A stretch of 64,000 nt of DNA from Guyanagaster necrorhizus (GCF_019112545.1 NW_025064890.1:585818-649817); one strand, 5' to 3'. Positions 1 through 11,866 are shown, counted from the stretch's first letter. Made by a program: numbers and translations. The notes: generated by a model not told the origin, from the sequence alone.

Positions 1-2420
1 CAGTGATCATATCTACTGAGATATGAGTTCAAGGTGCTTATGGGACCTCATTCAGATAGAGTGGTGCTGCATGTGGTTGAGTAGATGCTTTTACCTATTG
101 GCACACTTCACACCTCTTGATGTATTATTCTATGTTCTATCTCATCTTTGGCTACCAATATTCACATAGAACTAATTCTTTAGTCTTTATAATTTTCAGA
201 TGCCCTGCTGTCACATAGTCATGACAGATGGCAATAATTTCTCTGTGAAGTTGATGATCATGGGAAATGTAGATCCTCTCATTATACTAGATTAGTCCAT
301 CTTTCTTCATCATTTCTTATTTGTGATTGAGTGATAGGGCCACTTGTTGATCCTATTGGCTGATATTTCTTGTTGCACTCTTGATCTGCTTATGGATTTT
401 CTCCTCTGTTAGCATTATCATAGCCTGAAAGTGTTCTGGCCTCAACAATACTACTCCATCATTGTTTTCTCTGCCCTAGTCATAGTCCACTCATTGACTT
501 AGGAGATCAGCCTTCTTATTGGCTACTCCACCTTTGTGGTGTAGCATATAGTCATACCCAGAGAGTTCCATGATCCAGTGTGCTTGTTATCAGTTAAGTT
601 TTTGTGATAGTCAGAAATATCAGAGATTTTGATGATCAGTCTAAATTTTGAATATTTGGACTGCTCTGATCAGATAATGATGCTATTCCACAAGAGCCAG
701 CATAATGGCTAGGAGTTTCTTATCATATATCTCATAGTTTCATTCTGTCACCATCAGAGCCTTTGAAAAAAAGACTATCAGCCACCATTTCCTGTCTTAT
801 TCCTGGAAGAGTATAATGCTGATTGCTCCTTCACTCAAGTCTGCCTCCACTCTAAACTTCTCTTTCTGCATTAGTATCACCAATACTATGTTCTCCACCA
901 GTTGCCTCTTGAGATCATCAAACATGGCCTGCTGAGAAAGTCTCCAGGCCTATAGAGTATTGCTGGTCAACTGTGTTATGGATTATATAATCTTGCTGTA
1001 GTCTTGTATGAACTGGCAATAAAAGTTGGTGAATCCCAGGAAGGATTGCAATCTCTTCTTCTTTGTTAGCACTGGCCATTCTATTACTCTGGATATCTTA
1101 ATCAGATCCATTTGGATACTCTCTTTGCTGATGATTACTCTGAGGTATTCCATTTTCAGCATCTCAAACTTGCACTTCTCTGCTTTGAGGAACAGTTTGT
1201 GCTTTCTCATTAGGGCAAGTATCTGTCAAACCAAATGCCAATGTTCTTTATGATCTCTGGACATGATAAGAATGTTGTTAAGATAGATTGTTATCTTTCC
1301 AGTGGCAATGAGGTCCTTGAAAATGTCATTCATCATCCACTGAAAGGTTGCTGGTGAGTTGGTGAGACCAAAGAATATTATAACTGGTTCAAATAGTCCT
1401 CAGTTGGTATGGAAAGCCACCTTCCACTCACTGCTTTCTTTGATCCACACATTATTATACCTTCATCTAATATCCAGTTTAATGTAGTAGCATGCTCTCT
1501 ATAACTTGTCCATCAGTTCTGAGATTAGTAGGAGAGGATATCAATTCTTGATCATCATTTCATTTAGTTTTTGGTAGTCTTAGATGAATCAGAGTTTTTC
1601 ATCCTTTTTTTGATGGAAAAGAAGAGGGATGCCATGAGGAATTTTGAGGGTTGAATGCATCCACTGGAGAGGTTCTCTTTTAAAGACTTGTTGAGTTCCT
1701 GCTGTTTCAGATAGCTGAGAGAGTATATTTTGCAGTCTAGATTAGTGTTTACATTTGGAATTAGTTTGATGGCATGATTCTATAGCTTCAGATCTGACAG
1801 TTCATCAAAACTCTCCTTGCTGAATAGGTCCTGATAATCTTAAGCTCATTCAGGCACTATTTCTTCAAATGTTCTTTCTTTCTTTCCAGCATTGGCTTTT
1901 GCTGCCAGATTGTTGGCATGGTGTATGGCCTGAATATGCATTGCTTGTTCCATATTGATAGTGAGAATAGTTTCACCATCCTCCATCTCCTTATTCTAAT
2001 GATCCTCAGAATCTTTATCTGGTAATTTAAAAGAGATTTTGCAACATCAATATTGCATAAAGGTGATTCACCCAGTTTTCCAATTGATCAGAGGATTGTG
2101 TCATATTAACTAATCATGACTAAGAAATATCTTCTTAGTTCCTAAGTCAGTTATAGCTAAATTAATCTGTTCCATGTGGTCTCCTATAGTCAACCAGAGT
2201 TCAACAAACTCAGTTATTAAGCCAGCTTGGTTTTTTATTCCATCTGCATTGTAGATAAGAATAAAGGCTGCTGTAGCTCAAGTGAGCAGCTGATGCTTGT
2301 TGACAAAAGTATGATTGATCAAGCTGCCAGTGCAACCACTATTGATTAGGACTATTACTGCATATATTGCTCAAGATGTTTGTATCTTGATTTATATCTT
2401 GGTGGTTAAGTCTCATCTGG
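1..2420 (-). pseudogene. pol: gypsy pol remnant: protease, RT, RNase H, integrase N-terminus
   Basis: The best open piece, 983-1210, reads LFLKAEKCKFEM and LQSFLGFTNFY, the C-terminal RT 'thumb' typical of Ty3 elements. Near 1283-1300 the RT catalytic box reads YLNN where YLDD is expected. Near 2340 the protease active site reads LINSGCTGS where the first Asp of the usual D-S/T-G is Asn. RNase H shows FRVEAD at about 840. The zinc-finger region of integrase (CEVCQ) lies at about 100-130, followed by ISVDMIT at about 1-25, where the window ends. Several in-frame stops (for example after the VEAD block) make this a pseudogene. What is seen is the motifs; the enzyme names come from family knowledge. 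Confidence 0.85.
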
Positions 2421-2741
2421 GAGTTTTTTGTCATCTAATATATTTCTTCAGCCTCCTGAGCTCATCAAGCCACTCCAGTGCTCAGCATCTTTCAGTCTTC
2501 CTCATTCCATCAACCACCTCATCAATTACTTCTTCTGCCCTCATCTTGTGGATCTAATTTCTAAGTACTGCCTTTGCTTCTTCTTCAGTCTTTGCATCTT
2601 TAATAGTGCACCAAGTCTATTTGGTATCAAAGAGCTTGAGCCATCTAGTGGAGGTCACTTTCTTTATTTGGCCTGCAGACAGTTGAGGTTTTTATTTGGG
2701 TGATTCCTTAGATGTGCTCATAGTAGTGGTAATCTGAGGTA

Positions 2742-2765
2742 CAGTTGACTATCTCACAATGCATG
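2742..2765 (+). repeat. left terminal inverted repeat of pogo element
   Basis: CAGTTGACTATCTCACAAT is repeated in inverted orientation at 5116-5136. It is preceded by the TA target duplication at 2740-2741. Confidence 0.88.
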
Positions 2766-3359
2766 ATGTCAAAATGCATAATTCTGACTTTGCATATGGA
2801 TTAAGCTGGAACACAGTTGGGGAGCAGGGAAATAGGCTAGAAATGCATATCACATAATGCATATAGTTTTAGTTAGGAATATGCATTGTCAGATCCAAAA
2901 TTATAGTAAGCTGATATGATATTGTGCATATATTAGAACAATAAAGAATATAATTTGTTTGTATAGACTATGACAAACACAAAAAAAATTATTGTAAAGT
3001 GGCACAGTCTATATCTCTATAAACATGCCTTCTGAACCAACATAAAAACTATGTGCTAAACCTGGAAATCTATATGAGCATACAAAACAGAAGGAGAAAG
3101 TTCCAATATATATATTATTGGCTCAGCCTTCAAAGCAGATTTCTCACTCACACCTCACAACAGAAGACTGGCTTGTAGTATTCAAATATGTTGATAACCA
3201 TCCTTTCTATCAACATGCTGACATTATAGTACATTTCACAAACTGAAAGGAAGGTGCACTGCTCTTTACCCAATCAACTCTTTCATGGAAACTGGCATCT
3301 CATACAAAATTGAACAGCATGCAAACAAGAACTCTAATGCACTATCATCCAAAAAGTCT

Positions 3360-5012
3360 CACATTGTCATCTGACCTAATGTGGAGTGTGCTGTTGCATT
3401 CTGATATCAGAATATGCAGCTCCAAGGTGAGACTGTGACTAGTGCAATGCTGATAGAGAAGTGAAATCAGATTGAAAATCTGATGAATATTCCAGAGGAT
3501 CAGTGTTTGAAAGGAGAGGGATGGTTGAAGTCATTCTGCAAGGCATGAAAGATTCAGGAGGTTTGACAGCATGGAAAAGCAGGCTCAGTGGATATGATGG
3601 CAGTGGAAAAAGAATGTGTGTGCCTTCACAGCATTATAGTGAAATATGCAATGCAGGACAGATGGAATATTGATGAATCTGGTCTTATCATCTTTGTCAT
3701 CCCAGATCATATCTTGGCATCTGGTCCTATGAGTGGATGGAAACAGGACAAGTTCTGCATCACCATATGTTTTACTGTGAATGCAGATGAGAGTGAGCAG
3801 ATGCCAGTTGTTTTTATTGGAAAGTCGAAGCAACTACAGTGTTTCAAAAAAAAGAGTCTAACAGTAATGAGATTTTATTATCAGAATAACAAAAAGGCCT
3901 GGATGATGAGCAAAATATTTACAGAGTGGGTAAAAATGTTTGATTTAAAGATGAAGAGAGAGATGTGACAGATTCTGCTGATCTTGGATAACTTTTGAGG
4001 GCATTCTATTGCTTATACACTCCATAATACAAAGCTGAAGTTCTTCAAGCCCAACATGACTCCATATGTTCAGCCACTAGATGCTGATATTATCTGCTGC
4101 TTCAAGGCACATTATTGGAATGCCATGTGTATCCATACACTTGATCTTAATGATCTTGGAGAGTCTGAGATCTTCAAGCTTGATCTCCTTGAAGCTATGA
4201 CTATTGCTCATGATGCTTAAGCAAACATCAGCAGTAAAATGATAGCAAACTGCTGGAAACACACTGGTATAATGCCTGACAATGCATCTGAGTCACAGTT
4301 CACCACATCATCCAATGATTTCCAAGATATCTCACTCCTCAAGTCTGCATAGAATCTTGTTTGTGACTTTGCCTCAACAGACAAATACACACTTCCAGGG
4401 ATTGAACAGGTATTGCAGGATCTGCTTGGAAACCAATATGCTGATACTGACTGGCATCCTGCTCTTATGGCTGTTATGAATGCAGAGAACAACATTGGTA
4501 AAGCACTGGAGGCAGTCAATCAGTTGGCTTCTTCATCACAGTCAAAAATGAACACACCTTCCACCCAAATTGCCTCCATTCAACAGCTCCAGACAGTAGA
4601 GATAATATTGAAGGACCACCTTGTCAAATTGAAACAATGAAATCACATGTTTGGTCTCATTCCAACCATTGAAGAGATGGTTAGCTCTATTGCAGAAGAG
4701 TATACTGAAGATCTTGAGGTGATGCCAACAGATGAGGAGATTGTTGCTGCTGTCAAGCATGATATTGCAGTAGAAAATGGGAAAATAACTGTCATTGACA
4801 ATGATGAGGAGGAAGAGGAGGAAAAGGAGGGTGAGGAAGAACAGACCTTAATAACTACAAGAGAAGGATTTGAGCTTATTCAAAAGCTGGAGGCATTTTG
4901 TGTTTTACAAGATGATCAGAGTGGATTAGTACCACAGCTGAGGAAGTTGAGAGGAGCATTATTCAAGGAGATGCATGGAAAGCTGACCCAAAAGCCACTG
5001 ACAGCATTTTGA
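3360..5012 (+). pseudogene. pogo-type DDE transposase remnant
   Basis: Segments in order are a CENP-B-like helix-turn-helix part with GWLKSFCKA (about 3520-3550), then DRWNIDESGL (about 3660; first catalytic Asp region), GWKQDK, NADESEQMPVVFIGK (about 3780-3825) and NKKAWM. After a stop at 3966 come ILLILDNF and FKPNMTPYVQPLDADII (about 3970-4090), the second and third acidic box regions of the DDE_1 fold. The C-terminal part has NCWKHTGI at about 4246 and an acidic E-rich tail (4800-4850). In-frame stops at 3966-3968, near 4218, near 4349 and at 4638-4640 break it. Cut-and-paste transposition is the family role. Confidence 0.82.
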
Positions 5013-5112
5013 GGCAATGACAACATTGTCATATAAGTCACATGTCACATCATGTGCTATTTTGGTTCTGCATAAATCTATAAATACATATGGTTTTGGT
5101 GTCTCCTGACCA

Positions 5113-5136
5113 TATGTATTGTGAGATAGTCAACTG
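5113..5136 (-). repeat. right terminal inverted repeat of pogo element
   Basis: Reverse complement of the left terminus with 19 consecutive matches, followed by the TA duplication at 5137-5138. Confidence 0.88.
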
Positions 5137-5138
5137 TA

Positions 5139-7289
5139 TATTCAAATGCACATAAATAGGTTTAACTACAGAGGATACATGAGTCTGTCCAGCAGCTATG
5201 TGAGATACACCAATAAGTCCTTCAGCTGATTCAGTGAAATCACTCACCGGTTGGCCCTATCTTTTACTTCTTCTATCTTTGTATTTTTGCCTAACTCCTC
5301 TAGTCCCTCAGCTTTCTTTTGCAGTTTAGCAATCTGTGTCTGAATGTCTTCTCTCATATACTTCTTCTTCAGGCAATCTCATGATAGATGTCTCTTCTGT
5401 CTGCAGTTGAAGCACTTCTTCTCCTTCTTGAGATGGTCTATATCTATTGGCTTTCCACTCCCAGTGTATGTGATGCTGATACCTGTCTTCTGCATTCCAT
5501 AGGCTGGTGTGAAAGAGGAGGAAGTGTGGGTTTTGGCAATGCTGGTAGTATTGCCAGACTTTATACTGGAGAGATTGTTCAGTCTCTGGTTGTTCTGTAA
5601 ATTGGCATTCTCTGCCTTCTGTTGTTGTTGTTGCTCTTTATTCATCTCAGTAATATATTCCTTCCATGCATCATACCCTTTCAGAATGTTGATGCCTATA
5701 TCTAAGATTATCTTTATGTAGAAAGAAGGTACCCTTTTCTTGAGCATTTCAACTATTCTGCTATCATCAGTGATATTGTCTCAGATCTCAGCAAGTTTTT
5801 TGAATCATTTTAACTTGTCAAAGTACTTGTTTGCTGTCTTATCTTCTATCTGAAGCTCCTTCATCTTGTTTTTGTGTACTTCTTAGACTGCTGGATTAAT
5901 GAACTTGTCACAAACCATCTGTTTGAATACTGGCTAGAATGGCAGTCAGTGGTGCTGCCTGGTCATAGAGTAGAAGTTGGAGGAGATAAAGATCCACCAT
6001 GTTTTTGTCTTGTCCTCAAAATAGGATACAGCAAATGATACACAGTAGATGTTAAAGGAGAGATATATAGAGTACACCTCAAAGTACTGTTTGTAGTCAA
6101 TTAGAAATTAATCAATGTCATCTGATGCACCTTTGAAGAGTCAGAGCTTTCATAAAAGGTTGGGCTTGCATTGAATCATAGCCACATCTGTAGGCAGCAT
6201 CTCCATCAGATTTGGATATTCATTGAATGTTGATCATTGCCATTCTATCAGTGGTCTGAGGAAGGAATGAAGTGAGTTATTGTCAGTGACCAGACTTCCA
6301 GTTGGTCTATCTTCTTTGCATATGATGTGCTCATTTCACATAGTGAAGCCAAGTTTAATGGCTTCTGGATCATTCACTTTGAGAGTTTTTCTGCTTGTGC
6401 TTGCTTCATCAGATAGTGGTTGGCTGCCAAGGAGTTGGCTTCCTGAACCAATCCAGGTATTTTGGAATCTGGTTGGCCATTTCATTAGTTAGAGTGCCAG
6501 CCAAGTGAGCCAAATATGGGTGCTTCAGATAGATGGTATTATATAGATAGCTCTTTTTAGAGAAATAAGAGGAGTGCTCAGCATTGGTTGAAGTTGGAAT
6601 CTGGACTGATATGCTGGCATTTTCATCAATAGGTCTTCAAGATGCATTCTGTTATACATAAAAATTGCCTGCTCAGTGGCAGCATACTGTAAAATGTCAA
6701 TTTTTTCCAGTTCATCTGCTACTGTATAGTCCTATCCCATGAGTGTCATCCTCCAAGTGATGTTCTGAGTGAGTGCAACTACTTTCTCCCTGTATAATTG
6801 CAAATATTCCTTCTTGCACTTGCACTGTATCTCCTCCTCTAAGGCTTCACTGTCTATTGATTCTATTGCATGTTTACAGTCTCTCTATTTAAGAGGTATT
6901 TCCAACTCTTTATCCTTATTCTCTTCATTCTCTTCATTCCTCTCACTCTCCTCAGCAGGGTAGTTGATGGGCTGATCAAAGATAGACAGGGTCTGAGGCC
7001 ATAATATCACTGAGGAGTTGTTCTTCATTTCAACTGATACTAGATCTGGCCTTAGTAGAAGACTCTGTCTGAAGTCAATAAGTCCTGACTTTGAGGCTCC
7101 CTTCACTGCTGCTGCTGCACTCTCTGCCTTCCTCCAATTCTTAGCAATACTGGTGGAAGTTGCAGTAGAATCAGTTATTGAAAAAGAGGGCAGCAATATT
7201 GCCTTATAGAAATCATCAGAGAGCTTACTTGCTAACTCAGATAGAGAAAGAGGATCAGAGTCTGTAAGCCCTGAGAATGGAGCTAGCAT
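5139..7289 (-). pseudogene. gag: gypsy gag remnant with CCHC zinc knuckle
   Basis: A minus-strand coding relic with open pieces at 6885-7289 and 5379-5747. The second piece ends in CFNCRQKRHLS followed by a stop and DC, which is a CX2CX4HX4C zinc knuckle interrupted by a stop codon. Such knuckles bind RNA in Gag nucleocapsid domains. Upstream (5' on this strand) are Q-rich and S/T-rich stretches. The pogo insertion at 2742-5136 separates this part from the protease. The first open Met-like start is at 7289, right at the junction with the inverted copy, so the true 5' end of gag may be missing. Confidence 0.7.
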
Positions 7290-7334
7290 CTGAGGGAACA
7301 GAATTGCAGATAGTGTTATCTTTGGCAGAACATT

Positions 7335-9617
7335 GATGACTTGTATGACAGATGTTGGCCCTGATGAGGAAACATAAATTATTCCTCAAGGTGGAGAAGT
7401 GCAAGTCTGAGATGTTAGAAACAGAGTACCTTGAAGTGATAATTAGTGAAGAGAACATACAAATGGATCTGGTCAAGGTAGCCAGGGTGGTCAAATAGCT
7501 GATACTGACCAAGAAGAAGGAATTACAATCCTTCTTGGGATTCACAAACTCTTACTGATGATTCATCTGAGATTATAGCAAAATTATCTGACTAATGACA
7601 CAACTCACAGGTAATGCTCCTTGGCTCTGGAGACTCTTCCAACAGGCTGTGTTTGATGATCTCAGACAGCATCTCACAGAGGATGTTGTTTTGGCAATTC
7701 TGACACAGAACAGAAGATTCAGGGTGGAAGCAGACTCAAGTAAAGGAGCAATTGGCATGGTACTCTCTCAAGAACAAGATGGGAAGTGGCAACCAGTGGC
7801 CTTCCTCTCCAAGGCACTGACCATCACTGAACACAACTATAAAATATATGATAAAAAACTACTGGCCATCATGCTGGCCCTTGTGGAGTGGCATCACTAT
7901 CTAATTGGAGCAGTCCAGACCTTCAAGATCTGGACCAACCACTAGAATCTCTAATACTTCTGACTTTCCCAGAAACTCAATTGACAACAGGCATGCTGGG
8001 TCACAGAACTCTTCAAGTATGACTACATGCTATATCATAAGGCTAAGGCAGCAAACAAGAAGGCTGACCTCCTAAGTCAATGAGCAGATCACAACCAGAG
8101 TGGAGAAGACAATGATGGAATAGTATTACTAAAACTAGAACACTTTTGGGCTATGATAATGCCAATGGAGGAAGAGATTCACAAGCAGATCAAGAGTGTG
8201 ATGCAAAATACCAGCCAATAGGACTAATGAGTGGCTTTATTGCTCAATCACAAATGAGAGATGACAAAAGAAGACAGGCTAATTTTTTATGATGAGAGGA
8301 TATATATTCTCTATGACCATCAACTGTGTGGAGAAGTCATTTCCACCTGTCACAACCATACAACTGCAGGACACTCAGGAATTATGAAAACTAAGGAATT
8401 AGTTTTACATGAGTATTGGTGGCTGAAAATAGGACAGGATATAGAAAGATACATAAAGGGATATGAGATGTGCCAATAGGTAAAGGCATCTACTCAATCC
8501 TATGTGGCATCACTTCATCTGGATAAGATTCCACAAGCATTCTGGATCCACATCTTGGTCAATATGATCACCAGACTACCAGACTGCAATAGCTATAATA
8601 TGATCATTGTTATCATTGATCAATTCTCTAAAGCCATCATTCTGATCACATGTTTGACAGAGTTATCATCTAAAGAATGGGCAAAGATTCTTCATGATGA
8701 AGTCTATGCAAAGTATGAGATGCTGCAAGTCATTATCTCTGACCAAGGCCCCCAATTCATATCAAAGTTTCTCAATAATCTATACCATCTCCTAAACATC
8801 TGCAGCAATGCTTCTATGGCATATCATCCCCAGACCAACAGCCAGACAAAGCAAGTAAACCAAGAGATAGAAAAATATCTCTGCATATTTATTAACTACT
8901 GACAGGATGACTAGGTTGAATGGCTCACATTAGTCACATTTTAACATAACAACTATATCCACTCCACTGCAGGAAAAACCCTCTTTTTCATTAATTACAG
9001 CCACCATCTGAACATCACACATACAGAACATCTCCATATCATAACACCCATCTCCTCAGACTTTGCAACAACTATGACCAAGATTCATAATGAGACTCAT
9101 ATCACCTTTAAGAAAGCCACTACATCAATAAAAGCATAATATGACAAACATTGATGTCCCATCCACTAGTATTCCACAAATGACAAGGTTTGGCTTGATA
9201 CAATCAATCTTCACCTGCTATGCCTCAAACAGAAACTGTCCAATAAGTGAACCAGTCCCTTTCCAATTATTGCCAAGATAGGCTTATTAGCCTATAAACT
9301 TCACCTTCTGACTGCTTGGCATATCTATAATGTCTTCAATGAGTCACTCCTCATACTTTATATCACTCCTGCCTTTCTTAACTCAGAATAGCTCTCTCCT
9401 CCTAAACCACTACTGGTCAACAATGAAGAACATTATAAAGTTGATTAGGTACTCAATCATCAGCTCTGCAAAATCTGTGCCTATAGTGGCAGATCTAGGA
9501 TGACAGTTGATTACCTGGTGAGCTGGAAAGACTATGGCTCTGAATCTAACCAGTGGGTCAATGAATGTCATATGAATGCAGCTGATGTAATTCACAACTA
9601 TGAACTCTCTCTAAATT
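7335..9617 (+). pseudogene. pol: gypsy pol remnant: RT C-term, RNase H, integrase, chromodomain
   Basis: RT thumb: LQSFLGFTNSY then a stop. RNase H (open from 7595 to 7945): FRVEADSSKGAIGMVLSQ, HNYKIYDKKLLAIM and LVEWHHYL, matching the RNase H core of Ty3 elements. Integrase: HTTAGHSGIMKTKELV with YWWLKIGQDIERYIKGYEMCQ split over a stop (HHCC zinc finger; first part ends at 8479), then LPDCNSYNMIIVIIDQFSKA and ISDQGPQFISKF (catalytic core, 8504-8902) with the D,D(35)E region ending SQTKQVNQEIEKYL. Near 9500-9590 YLVSWKDYGSESNQWV is a chromodomain, which in chromoviruses targets insertion to marked chromatin. Several stops break the frame. Confidence 0.85.
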
Positions 9618-9652
9618 GATCCATCAGGATGATGATCTTAAGAGAGGAGTAA

Positions 9653-9985
9653 TGTTATGATTTTTCCTTTTTCTTTCTTAATTAACCTCTATGAATCTTG
9701 CTTAGTCAGGGTGCTAATACCAGTGCTTAGGACTGTGAGACAGACTTAGTCACTATAATAGGCCTCAACTCTCAACAATGAACAATGCTCTTTTGTAGAT
9801 AGTAATAGCACTCAAGGACAAAGAGCACCATAGCATAGAAACATACAATTAGTAGGTATATATTTAACTTGGACTCAAACAGTATATAAGTAGCATAGCT
9901 CTCACTGTATATCCCCAGCTTCAAGCTAAATTTTATCTTTATCATTCTATCTCAAGCCAACTTGTATTGGCCTTGAGACACAACA
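9653..9985 (+). repeat. 3' long terminal repeat of chromovirus copy
   Basis: It follows a purine tract (agagaggag, 9641-9649) after the chromodomain. It starts TGTT and ends AACA, a four-base terminal inversion bounded by TG...CA as in Ty3 LTRs, giving 333 bp. A TATATAAG box lies at 9883-9890. The partner 5' LTR is not in the window, so the right boundary is an inference from the terminal bases. Confidence 0.6.
9883..9890 (+). promoter_or_regulatory. TATA box within LTR
   Basis: TATATAAG inside the LTR about 95 bp before its proposed 3' end, a normal position for the retrotransposon promoter. Probably silent given the decay of the element. Confidence 0.45.
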
Positions 9986-10620
9986 CCACACAAAACACAT
10001 ATAGTGAGCTTAGGCATGACTGTATGAACTCAATACAGCACCTATTTATCACATGTTTAGATCATGTGTCACTTGAACTTAACATGAACAACAACCTTGT
10101 TCATCAATCTTTCATTATATGAAAACCCTTAAGTCAGTTTGTATAGCAGAGGTCTGCTGCATGCACATTACAAGACACAGAAATGATATACAAGCAGTTT
10201 GTGACTGCCAAGATCAACCTATAACAAGTTCCCTCCAACTCCATACTCAGAGTGTCTACTGATCACCATGAGTTAAGAGGAAATTGATTGTATAGAAGCT
10301 TACATAGCAAAGAACAGTGAAATTTTGGCTGCCTCCAGCCTCCAGCCATGCCTATAACACCAGCACACAAGACATAAAGTATATGAAGTGTTATTCTTCA
10401 AAGAAGTGTGAGGTGAGCCTCAAAATTAGTTCAACAAGGATAACACTTATCTAAGGCTCAGCAACAGAGTGGGCTTGAATGTGAGACAAGTGCAATAATA
10501 AGCCCAGATGGTGCTGACATTAATGAGGCTTATAAGAAAAATTAGTACTTGATTTTTTAAAGGCTTCTGCAGCCTGTAATCTACAATTTGTTGAGATTGG
10601 GTCAACTGACATCCTGATTT
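9986..10620. other. CpG-poor tract of unknown origin
   Basis: No coding motif was recognised. The base composition (AT-rich, no CpG seen) is the same as in the transposon nest, so this is probably more decayed repeat. It ends where CpG reappears, around 10,621. Confidence 0.5.
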
Positions 10621-10961
10621 TGCGCTGTGATGTCACATGTCACGCTTCACGTGATGTTGATGATTCCGGATGTCGCCTAAAATTTTTTACTTTTTCTTTT
10701 CGTGTGCCTGCCCCACTAGTTATATTGGCTGGTATCTGCTTGATTATACATTGGTATCGTAGCATTGTCCGGCTCGTCATAGTGTAGAGCACCTGTGATG
10801 CCTGTAGTTTGTACTGTATGACTAAATTATACATACTATACTTCATTGATTCGATGGAACTTTCTGCCCTAGAAGCGACGAATCCATTTCATGTTCGTAT
10901 GTTCTTTACGTTGGGCAGTACAGATATAAGTACTAATAGGTACTAACCCGCTCATACGAGA
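10621..10961. other. non-coding interval
   Basis: CpG is present again. No gene recognised; it is the 3' flank of the spherulin-4-like gene. Confidence 0.5.
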
Positions 10962-11835
10962 TCACTGCGCATCTGCCACATCTTCACAAAACTCCAGCCA
11001 GGTGCTAGAGATGACAGAATACGCATTGCTGTTATCCTCATCGGTTATGAACACCGCGTCAATCCCTTCCCCAGTAAGGTCAGACAAAAATCCGTCGGGC
11101 AGAGACGAAGGCGAAGGAGCGTCATGCAAGATTACAGCCTGCTTGGAAGCAGGTGTCGAGTCGCTGATTTGGAGGTTCGAAGATCTGAGCAGCATTTTAT
11201 CAGAAACAACCTAGCAACCCAGAAACTTCAGGATGACCTACTCAAAGTTGGAGTAATAATCCTCCACGGTGACGATCAAATCCGAAAACGAGAAGTAACC
11301 CTCGTCCGTAGTCGTCCCGGGGTTCAAGACGACCGTGCCTCCCAAGGCAGATCGAGCGGCGGAGGCGTATGTCTGATACAGGGACACATCCGATGCCTCC
11401 GTGCTTGCCTCATCGAAGAATATTCCCGATGGTCTGTACGACTCTGCCCAGCTGGTGTAGGTGCTCACGTCGGCCTCGACGTCAGACTGTGCCCTGCTAC
11501 CGTACGACGTTGAGACGTAGCCTACGACGACCACATTGCTTCCAGTGCTTTTGAGGGTGGAAATGCATGTTTCATATGTAGAGTCTCCGGTGCCGGGACC
11601 GCTCGAAGGGTTGATGATGACCGTGAAGAGGAGAGAGGGGAAGGAAGTTATGCTGTTTATGTCAAAGGATCAGAAGTTGACGATGATGATGAGGAAAACA
11701 CGCTTACGCTTCGAAGACGGGCTCCCACGCAGTACATCTATCGTCAGGATAGACATAAAGCGGAAGAAGCACACCAGTGCTTGCGAAAGCTGTAGTGAGA
11801 AGAGAGAAGAGCGTGATGGACAGTTGCGAACGCAT
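10962..11835 (-). CDS. spherulin-4-like secreted protein (spherulation-specific family 4)
   Basis: Model: complement(join(10962-11184, 11242-11652, 11708-11835)), 253 aa, both introns GT-AG (57 and 55 nt). The N-terminus (MRSQLSITLFSLLTTAFAS) is a signal peptide, followed by GVLLPLYVYPDDRCTAWEPVF. The core shows VVVVGYVSTSYGSRAQSDVE, GIFFDEAST and VVLNPGTTTDEGYF, all hallmarks of the spherulin-4 family; the C-terminus has KQAVILHDAP and AVFITD. The family was named from Physarum spherulation. The fold resembles TIM-barrel glycosidases and the Asp/Glu in FFDEAST sits where catalytic acids would be, but an enzymatic role here is inference. A TATA box lies 32 bp upstream of the start. Confidence 0.85.
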
Positions 11836-11866
11836 ATTGCACTACCAGGAACGTTCATCGATGATG

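Larger units (their letters stand above)
2742..5136 (+). mobile_element. pogo/Tigger-type (Tc1/mariner superfamily) DNA transposon, 2,395 bp
   Basis: Both ends are visible. The left end begins CAGTTGACTATCTCACAAT and the right end is its reverse complement, 19 identical bases followed by one mismatch and a further CAT match. A TA dinucleotide flanks each end (2740-2741 and 5137-5138), the target duplication of Tc1/mariner elements. Inside is a plus-strand transposase relic. The element sits inside the gag-protease part of the minus-strand gypsy copy, so it inserted after that copy. Like its host it is nearly free of CpG and its transposase has stop codons, so it is inactive. Confidence 0.88.
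1..7289 (-). mobile_element. Ty3/gypsy chromovirus-type LTR retrotransposon, degraded, interrupted
   Basis: Read on the minus strand the order is gag (7289 to about 5139), protease (about 2420-2050), reverse transcriptase (about 1800-983), RNase H (about 980-400) and the start of integrase (about 330-1, cut by the window edge). This pol order is that of Ty3/gypsy elements. The element is split by a pogo transposon at 2742-5136. Stops and frameshifts occur throughout, CpG is nearly absent, and no 5' LTR is visible because the 5' side abuts an inverted second copy near 7290-7335. It is non-autonomous. The family name is inferred from motif order and similarity to the plus-strand copy, which carries a chromodomain. 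Confidence 0.85.
7335..9985 (+). mobile_element. second Ty3/gypsy chromovirus copy, 5'-truncated, with 3' LTR
   Basis: Plus-strand order is RT C-terminus (about 7350-7590), RNase H (7595-7945), integrase (8261-8902), chromodomain (about 9430-9610), purine tract (about 9641-9649) and 3' LTR (9653-9985). It encodes the same RT thumb sequence as the minus-strand element, so both are one family. Its 5' part is missing and its broken end meets the gag start of the inverted copy. Near-total CpG loss and stops show it is dead. Confidence 0.85.

Noticed and set aside
11002..11513. Plus-strand ORFs at 11.0-11.5 kb
   Set aside because: They are shadows of the spherulin-4-like exons on the minus strand.
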